Source of the DNA: Ceratorhiza oryzae-sativae
Taxonomy: Eukaryota > Basidiomycota > Agaricomycetes > Cantharellales > Ceratobasidiaceae
Length of the DNA stretch: 64,000 nucleotides
Direction of reading: 5' to 3'
Assembly (NCBI GenBank): GCA_030998015.1
Contig: JARWMV010000246.1
Coordinates: 682,001-746,000, forward strand
Shown: positions 1 through 10,385 of the stretch, one piece after another
How positions within the stretch are numbered: position 1 is the stretch's first letter
Layout: every line of letters starts with the position of its first letter
The notes under the pieces: model-generated
What the model was told of the DNA's origin: nothing
Databases searched by the model: none
What the model saw: the letters and a program-made list of their open reading frames with translations, nothing else
Program-made: the position numbers and the translations under genes

Positions 1-2
1 TA

Positions 3-749
3 CGCCTGCCCTCGGGTCCACATGACCCATTGTACGCTGCCGTGCGTGGGAGGGCTCCCGTACTTCGAGTGTTTGTACCAACAGACACCTTATCAATGAC
101 TTCGATAAAAGCGTGTGAAGCGTTGTTGTACCACGCTGGCCTATGGGATTCGATGGTCCCAGGCGACATCGTATGCAACCTTGGCTATGTCCCGCGACAA
201 GAATACCAGCGGCAACCTCGGTCTGCGTCCCAGGCACCCGCAGTCGATGAATTTGGTGTTGTAGGACCGGGAAGTTTCGCGAATTTGCTTGGCGATAGCA
301 AGCCGGAAGATTTGCAGGGATGGCTCATATTCACCGGCAAAATGCTTGTGCCATATTTCCCTCCCGCGCCACCTCCTCCGGACATTGATGCTCTGCGACT
401 CCCAGGCCCCGCATACTACGCGCACCTCGGCCCGCCAACTACCGGTCTCGTATACGCGCTGAAGATCCCCCGCACTAGTTTGGAGCGTACGATGAGGTTG
501 CAGCGCAGTGCAGGTATAGTGCGAACCACGTGGGGTGTAGCGCGTGTCTGGCGCTGGACGTGGGTGGCCGAGTTCCGCGTGGAACGAACAGGAAATATGG
601 CCGAGGAGTGGGCTGGTGATTGGGTGCTCGAAGCAATGGGCACGCGCGAGGGCGAAAAAGTCTTGACAGACGCGATGGACGGTGGGGATATGCGTTTCTG
701 GCAGTATGTCAGGGAGAAGAGTGGTAACGGGCGTATCTGGTTGAGGTGA
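3..749 (+). CDS. Hypothetical protein, 3' part only
   Basis: The reading frame is open from the first bases of the window to a TGA at 747-749, so the gene starts upstream and only the C-terminal ~248 residues are visible. The visible part is rich in Trp, Arg and Pro, with a Pro run (PPAPPPP) near the middle and a C-terminal half containing WRWTW. I see no signal peptide, membrane segment or known catalytic motif. Codon use is ordinary and the frame is uninterrupted, which favours a real exon; the overlapping minus-strand frame (141-875) is probably a shadow. I do not recognise the family. Confidence 0.55.
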   Translation, partial: RLPSGPHDPLYAAVRGRAPVLRVFVPTDTLSMTSIKACEALLYHAGLWDSMVPGDIVCNLGYVPRQEYQRQPRSASQAPAVDEFGVVGPGSFANLLGDSKPEDLQGWLIFTGKMLVPYFPPAPPPPDIDALRLPGPAYYAHLGPPTTGLVYALKIPRTSLERTMRLQRSAGIVRTTWGVARVWRWTWVAEFRVERTGNMAEEWAGDWVLEAMGTREGEKVLTDAMDGGDMRFWQYVREKSGNGRIWLR

Positions 750-1514
750 GCTTTCTTGGCTTGATGATACAAAGCTTTTGAGTTTAGATAGCTGATTGTG
801 ATCGATAGGCTTGTTGATACCCGCGTTATCCGTTCTGGGCGGGGAATCAGCTGTTGTGCTTCCTGGAGTTGTCACCAGCGAGGCCGAGGCTTCATCATCC
901 TCCTAGTTTGAATACCTATTTCGGAGAAGAAGAAAAAAAACGATTGGGATTGGTTACGGACACGACTTTTGCCTCGCACATCTGTTCACGTTTAAACACA
1001 CATCATACAACGCTTTATATTACGTCTCCTTATATGCATGCTATGTGGACTTAGACTTTCTTTTTGACTTTTTCTCATTTTTCTCATTTGATGTGAGGCT
1101 TTACAACATCGCTCCTTCATCCTCTTTTGGAATCATGTTTGCTTGTTTCAACTGACTTTGTCTCGATTATCGTCAATGTCCTTTTTGCTACACCTTTCTC
1201 TCGCCTGTCGCTTTCTATGGTGTTTGTTTCCTTTTTGTATATTGAAAGGGGAGGGGTGTGAAGGGTGACCGGAGACTATTTATTTGGACGGAACTCTGTC
1301 TTGAATCAATTTCATGATATTTTGACTTATTTTTGTTTTGCCTAGATATTCAAAAGAACATCACGAGACAGAACCTTCCACTGTATATGGGCGTCAATTT
1401 ATCACCACCCATCAGTGGCTATGTAGATTTTCACCACAAGCCAGCGATCACCACATCGTTTCGCACGCGCCCACGCCGACTGTGACTGCGACACTCCCAT
1501 CTCCTCGCACCAAG
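750..1514. other. Intergenic: 3' flank of the first gene and MetRS upstream region
   Basis: This stretch holds no convincing gene. It includes pyrimidine-rich DNA around 1060-1230 (runs of T and TTTTTCTC-like sequence), as expected for a 3' untranslated region and a fungal promoter. Small frames at 854-1054 and 1338-1592 are not supported, except that the latter contains the MetRS first exon in frame. Confidence 0.5.
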
Positions 1515-4330
1515 ATGTCAGAGGGAAGAAAGATCAGAAACGATCCTAGTATACTAATAACCGTCGGCCAGAAGCCTGGGGAGAAGATGTAGGAGGCACA
1601 GACAAGCATGTCGTATGAGTCATTGACACTTTGGGGTTTGCGTTAGATTGCCCGAGGATGGGAAAGAGAACGTGCTGATTACCTCTGCCTTGCCCTATTG
1701 CAACAATGTTCCGCACCTTGGTGCGTATGATGGTTTACTCCACTTGGACAGCACTCATTCCAGGTATGAATAGGTAATATCATCGGGAGCACGCTGAGCG
1801 CCGACGTGTTCGCGAGGTGAGCATTGTGGCGTGTGATAAATGCATTTAATTGTGGCTAATGCGTAAGGCTAGATACAATCGTTCGTTGCGTCAATGTATG
1901 GGTACAGCTTATAGGCTGATTATCCATCATAGGCGGCAGGAATAGAAGAACACTTTACATTTGCGGGACGGACGAGTACGGTACAGCAACAGAGACACAA
2001 GCTCTCAAGGAGAAGATCACTCCAAAAGAGCTATGCGATCGTTACAATGCCTTGCATCGGGAGACTTATGACTGGTTCGAGTTGAGGTATGTGCGGTCCC
2101 GAATTGGGCATGGCAAAGGGGCCCTCATCGCATATGCAGTTTCGATCATTTTGGTCGAACATCCATCCCGGAACAGACTCAGTGAGGGTGCTTCATCTGA
2201 TCATTGTCACACGGGCTCATGCTCAACCTTTAGGGTCTGCCAGGAGGTTTATATTAATCTAGCCAATAATGGCATGCTGCAGATGCAAAAGAAAGAACAA
2301 ACGTATTGCGAGAATTGCGCCAAGTAGGTGGTCATACGAATATACCTCTTCATATCGCGTGACCCCCGCAGGTTCTTGGCAGACCGATTTGTTGAAGGGA
2401 CTTGCCCAAATTGTGGGTACGAGGTAAGCCGATGCTCTCATCCGATCGCTTACTAGCACCAAGCTTTTCTCCGCAGGATGCTCGCGGAGATCAGTGCGAC
2501 GGTTGTACCAAAACCCTCGATCCAACCGAGCTAATCAATCCTCGATGCCTCATTGACCGAAGCCACAAAGTAACCACGCGTGAATCGGCGCACATGTACG
2601 TCCGGCTTGATCTCGTCCAGCCGCGCCTGGAAGAGTGGATCAAGCGATCCTGGAAGCAGGGCCAATGGAGCCCCAACTCGGTCATCAACAGTGACGGCGA
2701 AATTATCGATTCACGTCTCAAGGGTGGCTTGCGTCCAAGTCCGGTAACGAGGGATTTGACATGGGGTGTCCCCGTTCCGAAGACGGACGATGTAAATAGC
2801 AAGTTGATGGAAGGAAAGGTTTTGTGTAAGTGGCGCTCTCTGTTTTCGTTGCATTTCTCGGGCTGATTGTCTGCATAGATGTTTGGGTATGTAGATATAC
2901 TTTTGCCTGCGGAAATGGCATCTTACACTCTAGTAGTTTGATGCACCATTTGGATACCCAAGCATAACGGCGGCATATACCCCAGAATGGAAGCAGTGGT
3001 GGTTTAATCACAAGAATGTCCGGCTGTTCCAGTTCATGGGCAAAGACAACGTTTATTTCCATACAGTGTTCTGGCCAAGCATTTTGCTTGGCGATGGTCG
3101 TCCGTGGACGACATTGCATCATTTATCTACTACCGGTGCGCACTCGTTGTTTCTGTATAATATATATGAGACTAATGTTCGATGGTTTGTGAACAGAATA
3201 CCTGAATTATGAATGCGGCAAGTTCTCAAAATCGCGAGGTGTCGGGGTCTTTGGTCCTGGAGCCAAGGAGACCGGCATCCCTCCCTCTGTTTGGCGGTAT
3301 TATCTTCTAGCCTCCAGGCCGGAAACATCGGATTCAATGTTCTCTTGGACAGACTTCGTGAGTTACAGTGGAGTAAATTGTATTGGTATGTCTGCTAAAG
3401 CTCGAAATAGATCGCGGGGAACAACAATGTATTGTTGAAGAAGTAAGCCGCTATTCGGCACAGTAGTAATGATAGTGTTGACGTTATGTTTGCAGCTTTG
3501 GAAACTTTGTTAATCGCGTCATCAAATTCGTAACGGATCAGTTTGGTGGAATTGTGCCCGAGTCTGGTGATCCAGAGGGTCCCCTTCCTGTAAACGAAGA
3601 CGAGGCCGACCCAAGCTTTGTTTCCGAGGTCAACGACTTGCTCGCCGAGTACATCGACTCGATGGATCATGTCAAAATCCGCCAGAGTCTCAGCTTGGTC
3701 ATGGCCGTTTCTGCTCGAGGCAACCTTTATCTTCAGCGATGCAATCTGACCAAAGCCTTGCTCGAGAAAGATCGAAAACGCTGCGGCCAGGTCCTCTCTC
3801 GTGGGATTAACCTCATCTATGCGCTTTCGGCGCTCGTCCAGCCTTTCATGCCTTCCACATCTGAATCCATTCTTCGCCAGCTGAACGCGCCAGCCCGTGT
3901 CATCCCCTCGGCGCTGTCGACGGATATCCTCGCGGGACACAAGCTTGGTGCTCCCGAATATTTGTTCACCGTCATCAAAGAATCCAAGGCTGAAGAATGG
4001 CGCAAGAAATTTGGAGGGGCGCAGCAAGCCACCAATGCTGCGGTTGCCGAGAACGTGCCCCCTATCTCGAAGAAGAAGCTGGCTGCTGCGGCAAAGGCTG
4101 CGAAGGCGGCCAAGGCGGCGGGTCCGTCCTTCCCAAAGACACCCCTGATGGTGGAATTAGAGGTACAGGTCAAGACTCAGGGCGAGCGAGTGAGGGCAAT
4201 CAAGGAGGGAAAAGGGCAGGATGGCGAAACGTTGGACGCTGCTCTGGCGGAACTCTTTGCATTGAAGGCGAAATTGAAGGAAGCGGAGGAAGAGGCAGCC
4301 AAAGAAGCTGAGGCCAAACCTGCGGCTTAG
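1515..4330 (+). CDS. MES1: Methionyl-tRNA synthetase, cytosolic (class I)
   Basis: This enzyme charges tRNA-Met with methionine using ATP. The exons encode the class I signature [13 protein letters not shown] (the HIGH-like motif is HLGN, ~1690-1780), [11 protein letters not shown], the zinc-knuckle cysteines around 2310-2510 ([22 protein letters not shown]), the [11 protein letters not shown] region at ~2880-2960, and KFSKSRG (~3230), which is the KMSKS loop with F for M. The anticodon-binding helical domain fills the long exon from ~3500. The C-terminal ~60 residues follow a Lys/Ala linker and resemble a WHEP tRNA-binding helix pair ([20 protein letters not shown]). The chosen ATG gives a short N-terminus directly before the catalytic domain, so the GST-like domain of yeast Mes1 is absent. 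Introns are short GT-AG, the first at 1589-1646. Confidence 0.93.
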
Positions 4331-4479
4331 ATGGGTATAGACAAATTATAAATCTGTTGTATTTAAATGAAGTTCAACATCAATTTAATAGCATTGGATA
4401 CCAATAATAATCGCTGCAGTCTGAATGGCACAATCTATCACTACAGAACAATCACAAGAATATGCACTGAAACCCGATG

Positions 4480-6343
4480 TTACCTCAAGCGGCGCACTTT
4501 TGCTGGTGCCCCAGTTTCCGGGATCGTATCAGAAAGATACCCGTCCTTCGTCAAGTTGGCCTGGTGCGTGCGCTTTTGGCTCGGGCGTTTGGGGTTGGTG
4601 ATGAAGGACTTGCTATTCATTTGAGCAGCTGACTTGGCAAGCCTCGTCAAATCATCCAGAAGGTTGGTCATAGGTCCATATAAGTGAGGTGCAAGTTGGC
4701 CAGAGTCACTAGTTGGATTACTGAAGAATCCATTGCATCATTCCGGATGTTAAAGATTGTACATCAATCATATTGGATTCATGGCGGACCTTTGATTCTT
4801 TAGTGTGTGCGTAGGGCGGATAGGGGAGGACTTCGATGCTCTGACGAAGCTAGGACCATCCGCAATATTGGGATATAGATGAAGAAGCTGGCTGTCTGGC
4901 TCAGGGGTGCCTTTCACGAGTATGCTGGATTAAATGCAATTATTAGTTAACTCCGAATCCCCAAACGATTGGTGTACCCTCACCGAGATGGAGAACGGTT
5001 TCGGTCGCTGGGATGCCCACAAATCATCTTTTAATCGATTGAAACGTATAACAGCAGAAAGCACTTACGGAGTGAGAAAATTGACGCGATTTGTGGGCGG
5101 GGCAGGCGGCGGAGTATCGAATGTATGTATGTCACTTCTTACTGATGTAGAAGGAGCTTGCGCCGTAAGAGGAACTCGCTGTGCTTGAACGACCTGGTTG
5201 ACCCTGCTCGTTCTGAAGTTTCAGCATATTACGCATGACTGGCTTGCGATTCTATTCCCACCTCTTGTCCATCGGCCGACCCGTGGCTTGCTCTTGATGC
5301 GCCTCGAGGGGAACGAAACTCAGCCGTGGCAGATCCCGCTTCCCCGGGCGACCGCGTTTTGGATCTACACGCGGCTTTGGCGAATGTAAGTTGTTGTTCG
5401 GAGGAAGAACAAATTGTGGAAATGATTTTTTCTGAGGCTCAGCATCTGTCGGGTCGTCCGGCGCAGTCGGAAAGGGCTGATGGGTTGAACCGAGTAAATC
5501 CTTGAGATCAGGAATAGTGTAATTTCGAGGTGCGGTAAGGTGGCGCTGAACGACATTAGAATCTGGCACAGCAGCCGGCTTGTCCTCGGGTGCAAAAGAT
5601 GACGAGACTTCGGAAGGGATTGGCAGCTCGTCCTCCTCTGGAGGCTCTGGAAGTACACATATAGGTGGCTGGGAATGTAGCTCTTGAGATAAGCTTGGTG
5701 GAAGGCGAGAACGAGCGGCTTTTGCAAGTCGATGCTTGAGCGGTACCTGACGACGCCTCCGCTTCCGATATTTGGAGGCTCTATCCGTTGGCGCAGGGGA
5801 GCAAGAAGGCGTGGATGTAGGGGTGGTTATACTCCGCGTTATTTCACGCGAACGAAGACTGAGCTTGTTCTCGTCTTCAGTTGGATGAAGCCGAAGAGAT
5901 CGGTGCTGTTTGTATGTAGTAACTTTCTGGCGCCGTCGGGCTGCAAGGGCTTCTACCGTCATGGGGCCAGCAAGAGGTGTGGATCCAACGCGTTGAGATG
6001 ACAATGCCATCGTGTCGTTTGGATTGTCGCTGAGACTAGAGCTCTCCAATGCACTAGTTACGGAATCCAACCCAGCGAAGTCATCACGGGTAGGTTCGCC
6101 GACAGTTGGTGGCTCGACCTCAGATGTTTGCAAGTGACTGTTGATATACATTTCATTCCGAGGATCCCTTTGCTGGGGTTTCTCGGCTCTGGCGGCTGCG
6201 AGACGTTTGGTTGTGCTCCTGGTGGCGACCCGATCATCAGAGCCAGAGTCCTCAAACCGACTAAGCGAGGGATCAGCCCCGCTTGTTCTCCTTCTCGTAC
6301 GCTTTAAAAGGTGATGTTCGTCTGCTACGACACCGGAAATGGC
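4480..6343 (-). CDS. Hypothetical basic, Pro/Ser-rich protein
   Basis: The main exon runs from about 6343 down to 5250. It encodes a disordered, Arg/Lys- and Pro-rich protein with a strongly basic patch (KYRKRRRRQ) and the ordered-looking motif NYTIPDLKDLLG. Downstream exons can be joined: one near 5090-5230 encodes FDTPPPAPPTNRVNFLTP, one lies near 4790-4920, and the last ends at a TGA at 4480 after PAKVRRLR. The splice phases are compatible. The 5' end is unresolved: an ATG at 6380 exists, but joining it to the open frame would need either an intron of about 16 bases or a frame change near 6273-6300. It is tail-to-tail with the MetRS gene. Composition suggests a nuclear protein; I do not recognise a family. 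Confidence 0.5.
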
Positions 6344-6644
6344 TAATTATGCTCACGGTGATGGGCTGACTGGAATCCATCGGTGGTGGCAAATTCGGGT
6401 GGTGGTTCAAGTTTCCCCCGCTATTGGAGATGGAATCGAGAAGAATATGAAACAGTTTATTTTCAATTATCTTTGTTCTAAGTTGGCGATTCACAAATCT
6501 TTCTGTAGCAAGCTGGCGAATGTAGGCTTACTGCAGGTGGTGGTGGCGGCCTGAAGCAATACAAATACACGTGATCTCTGATTCGGGGTGAGACCCTGAC
6601 GGCGGTCATTGCCAATTACGCTTTCCTGCACAACGGTCATCACG

Positions 6645-6991
6645 ATGTCTGACGCGATTGAGACTTACAGAGGTACGTCAATTCACAATGCTTGCAAAGG
6701 AGTAGGTAACAAAAAAAGGACTGATTTTGATAGAGGTCCTTACTAGTCGTGAGAAGCATATCCGCGAGTCCTGGGTAAAAGTTATGGAGGCACGGCTCGT
6801 TCGAGCTGAGCTCCAGAAATGCCATAAATTCGAGGGAGTCAATCACTATCAATCATGCAAAGAGTTGGCCGAGAAATATATTGACTTGTTGAAGGATGCA
6901 AAAGTGAGTGTCTTGGTGCATTATCGTCAGGTCTATTCACCTGGTCATGGGAAATCCATAGATCAAGGGTTATACTACTGTTGAGGAATAG
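6645..6991 (+). CDS. NADH:ubiquinone oxidoreductase 12 kDa subunit (NDUFB10-like)
   Basis: Three exons (6645-6672, 6734-6903, 6962-6991) join with compatible phases into a 75-residue protein starting MSDAIETYREVLTSREKHI. The segment WVKVMEARLVRAEL, then KCHKFEGVNHYQSCKELAEKY and the end KGYTTVEE, match the accessory subunit of the complex I membrane arm known as PDSW/NDUFB10. Family members carry a cysteine pair facing the intermembrane space; here Cys residues lie in KCHKF and YQSCKE. No presequence is visible, as is usual for this family. The protein is expected in the mitochondrial inner membrane. The small size fits fungal forms. Confidence 0.85.
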
Positions 6992-7540
6992 TCTGTACCC
7001 GCAAAGGTTTAATGTAGCCCAATCATCCTAGATCACTTGAGCAATCGACGTTCGGTACATATGTCACCAGAATAACCACCCGCCAGGTGGTTGTCACATA
7101 ATCACTACCTGCACAGATCTTCCCGTATCTCCCAGTGCTGTGTTGCCGAATTTCTCCGGCCGGTCCTCTTTGCCCGAGTCGAACAGACATTAAATACCTC
7201 CCCGAGGAGTCTCACAGCTTACCCCAGATAGCTCGAAATGGCTTATCGTGACTTGCACGTCGCTGCAAACCGCTATGCTATTGGACATAATTAGTGTTGT
7301 TGAATTGCAAGGACCTGCTGTCATAGTTGCTTGTGTGGCCCAGGAACGGAGAGCCGACATGGGCGTCTAAGATGTCCAGCTTCCCTAACAGCAGTGCCAC
7401 AGCCATATTGATGGTCTCGATCAGGCAACGACTTAAAGTCCACGCTGCGCTTGAATCTGACCACATCACACCTCTTCTGCTCTAAGCTCCCCATCGCCCA
7501 CTAGGTTTTTTTTTTCTTCGTTTCGAGAAACTGTACAATC
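6992..7540. other. Intergenic, upstream of metacaspase
   Basis: I see no supported gene. The stretch ends with a T-rich tract (7506-7516) about 25 bases before the metacaspase ATG, typical of a fungal core promoter or 5' leader. A 63-codon minus frame at 7278-7469 has no recognisable content. Confidence 0.45.
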
Positions 7541-9939
7541 ATGTCGTGGAATAACCAGTACCAGCCACCATCGGGGCCTCCTCCCGGCCAGTTTGGGTAC
7601 GCATTCAGCCTTCGAAATGGGCAAGCCGCACAGCTAACACGCAACTCTGTTTGCTCTCCAGGTTCCCTAACCCGTAAGTTCATAGTCACAACAAAATTTC
7701 CGACAAAAACGACGCCTTTATTCATATTTACGTTACTGTGCCGTCAGGACGCAATACGCACCGCCATCAGGCCCTCCTCCAAATGCTGGTTACAATCCTA
7801 CATATGCCCCGCCCAGCGGACCACCTCCGGGACAATTTGGGTACGCGTCTTTAGTTATTCATCCAATATTTGGTCCTAACGCCCGGTCTTCAAGCTTCCC
7901 GCAGCCCGGTGGACCTTCCAATGCACCAGGCTACGCCCCGTCTTACAGCCCGTCTTACGGGCCGCCGCCGGGACCTCCACCTGTTCCAGCAAACCGTCCC
8001 GGAGGAGGCTATGCGCCGCCGCCGCCGCCAGGACCGCCTCCTCCTCAGCATAGGGATTCTGGCTCTGGCTACCCTGGTCAATCATATCATCAAACCCACA
8101 ACAACAACAACGGCCAGGCGTGGCAACAGAACAACCCCACATACCCCGGTGGTACGCCTATCAACTGGAATAATCAGAACCAAAATCAAGGTGGGGCGTT
8201 AAACAGCAACTCGGGTGACCATGCTCCGCCTGCCTCCTGGTACAATGGGTTGGTTTATCGTGTTTCTTTCCGCTGAAATCGTGCTAAAGTTGTGGTTAGC
8301 CCGCCTGGAGGTCAAACTGGATATGGGACGGGTGGTCCGAACCATCCTGGAGGAGCACCTGCGCTTGGTGGTGCACGTAAGCATCAATTCTTGACCTTTA
8401 GGGAGGCTCCTGGTCTGATACCGCCTGTAGATATGCCGCCTCGCGGACAACAGACGTATGGTCCCGCTCAGCAGGGCGGAGGTCCGCAAATGTCTTTCCA
8501 ATGTAAGTCCACTGCGTGGCCTTGCCTCGAAGCGCTGGCTAAAAACGGCCCATAGATTCGATGTGCACCGGGCGAAAGAAGGCTCTTACTGTGGGTCAAT
8601 TTAGTCTGTGGCTGGCCACTCTTATTGACTCTATCCGCAGATTGGCATCAATTATTTCGGCCAAAGTGGAGAATTGCGTGGCTGTATCAACGACTCCAAT
8701 AACATCAAGGCTTTCCTGTGCCGTATGTGCAAATTAGGAAAGTCCGAAGATAAATAACTTATTATGCAAACAGGTCAATTCGGGTACAAAAACGAGGATA
8801 TCGTTCAGTTGACTGACGACGCGCCCAACCCCCGGCAAAAACCAACCAGGGCCAACATCGTATGTCGATCGCCAAAGCTCGAGTTGTACCCAGTTTTAAT
8901 TCGGTTTATAGCTTGCGGCGATGCAGTGGCTCGTTAAGGACGCCAAACCAGACGATTCCTTGTTTTTCCACTACTCGGGACATGGTGGCCAGACAAAGGA
9001 TTTGGACGGCGATGAAGCTGACGGACAGGACGAAGGTAGGCAAAGTACCAAATAGTTTGTGTGACGTGAAAATCAACACGTTTTTCAGTTATTTATCCCG
9101 TTGATTTCGAGCAGGAAGGTCACATCGTAGACGACGTATGTGTATTTAAATGAATGTGGACTCCTATTCTAACGGCGCGCTATGAATCCAGGATATGCAT
9201 GCAATCATGGTCCAGCCACTCCCTCCTGGCTGCCGTCTTACCGCAATCTTCGACGTGAGCACGACCCTTGTTCCTACGTAGAGCTTTACTTATCCTACTT
9301 GCTGCTCAGTCCTGTCACTCTGGATCCGCTCTTGGTTCGTCGGATTTTTTAACTTTCTCGAACAAAACTTACGTTTGATGTAGACCTTCCTTATATCTAT
9401 TCGACTGAGGGTAAAATTAAAGAGCCCAACTTGCTGGCCGAAGCTGGAATGGGTCTACTCGGTACATCTCATTCATCTGCTTTCGTCCTTTCTGTCTGAT
9501 TTTCTCTACCCAAGGTGCCGGACTATCCTATGCTCGAGGAGATATGGGCGGAGTCATGAAAGGACTTGGCGGTCTATTCAAGACTGCCACGGGTTCGAAC
9601 AAGAAGGCGGAGGAGTATGCTCGCCAGACTCGCACTAGCCCCGCGGACGTGATTTCTTGGTCAGGTTGCAAAGATTCACAGACGTCGGCGGATACAGTTG
9701 AAGCTGGCGAAGCTACTGGCGCGATGAGCTATGCGTTCATAGACGTGCTTAACCGACAGCCTCAGCAAAGCTACCATGAACTCCTCAACAACATTCGGGA
9801 TGTTCTTCGCAACAAGTATAGCCAAAAGCCCCAGCTGTCTAGCTCGCACCCAATGGTTCGTAACTTGGCTACCCATACCGGCTGGCTCATACTGACATGG
9901 CATCTTGATTAGGATACGACTGTGCTGTTTATTGCCTGA
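7541..9939 (+). CDS. MCA1: Type I metacaspase (Arg/Lys-specific cysteine protease, family C14B)
   Basis: The N-terminus is a Gly/Pro/Gln/Asn-rich prodomain with repeated [11 protein letters not shown] units, followed by the caspase-like p20 domain that begins [13 protein letters not shown] (~8575-8680). The catalytic His is in FHYSGHGGQ (~8970) and the catalytic Cys in IFDSCHSGS (~9250-9330). The p10-like part ends [13 protein letters not shown], with the stop at 9937-9939. Type I metacaspases cleave after Arg or Lys, and in fungi act in protein quality control, stress and ageing-related death. The gene has many short introns and a 12-base micro-exon at 7662-7673. Each [11 protein letters not shown] unit is followed by a splice junction in the same codon phase, suggesting the prodomain grew by exon duplication. 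Confidence 0.95.
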
Positions 9940-10385
9940 TTGCCGAATGGAAGGATCTGATTTGTATATTCTGTAATGTGTGCTTGTCGAATGTGATCTT
10001 GTACAGTGCTTGGTAAAATATGTGGCGCCCACATCTAGATGCTCGATCTTGGTGTAAGGCTAATGTGCTTCGTAAGGAAGGTTGATCGCCGAGCAGGTGA
10101 TGGCTGAGTAACCAACCTCCACCACTAGCCGCCGAGTTTCCACGACCCCAAATGCGAGTTGAATTCGCCCTCGATGCTCCCACCCGCCTCGTAAACTTAA
10201 CTTCATTATACCAAACCAGAGAGCAGAGCCTTTGAATCGAAATATACTCTCGTGGGAAAGCTCCAAGACGTCTATATGGTGCCATCAACCAGGTGAGTTT
10301 GGTTGTTATTCCCACAAGGAAATACGGCCGCTGAACGGTAAACAGACAATCAGCCTTGTGGCGAGATCTGGGAAATACATCCAGC
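9940..10385. other. Intergenic between metacaspase and OPT transporter
   Basis: This contains the metacaspase 3' flank and the upstream region of the transporter. Minus-strand frames at 9929-10417 show no family signature and are treated as shadows. Confidence 0.45.
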
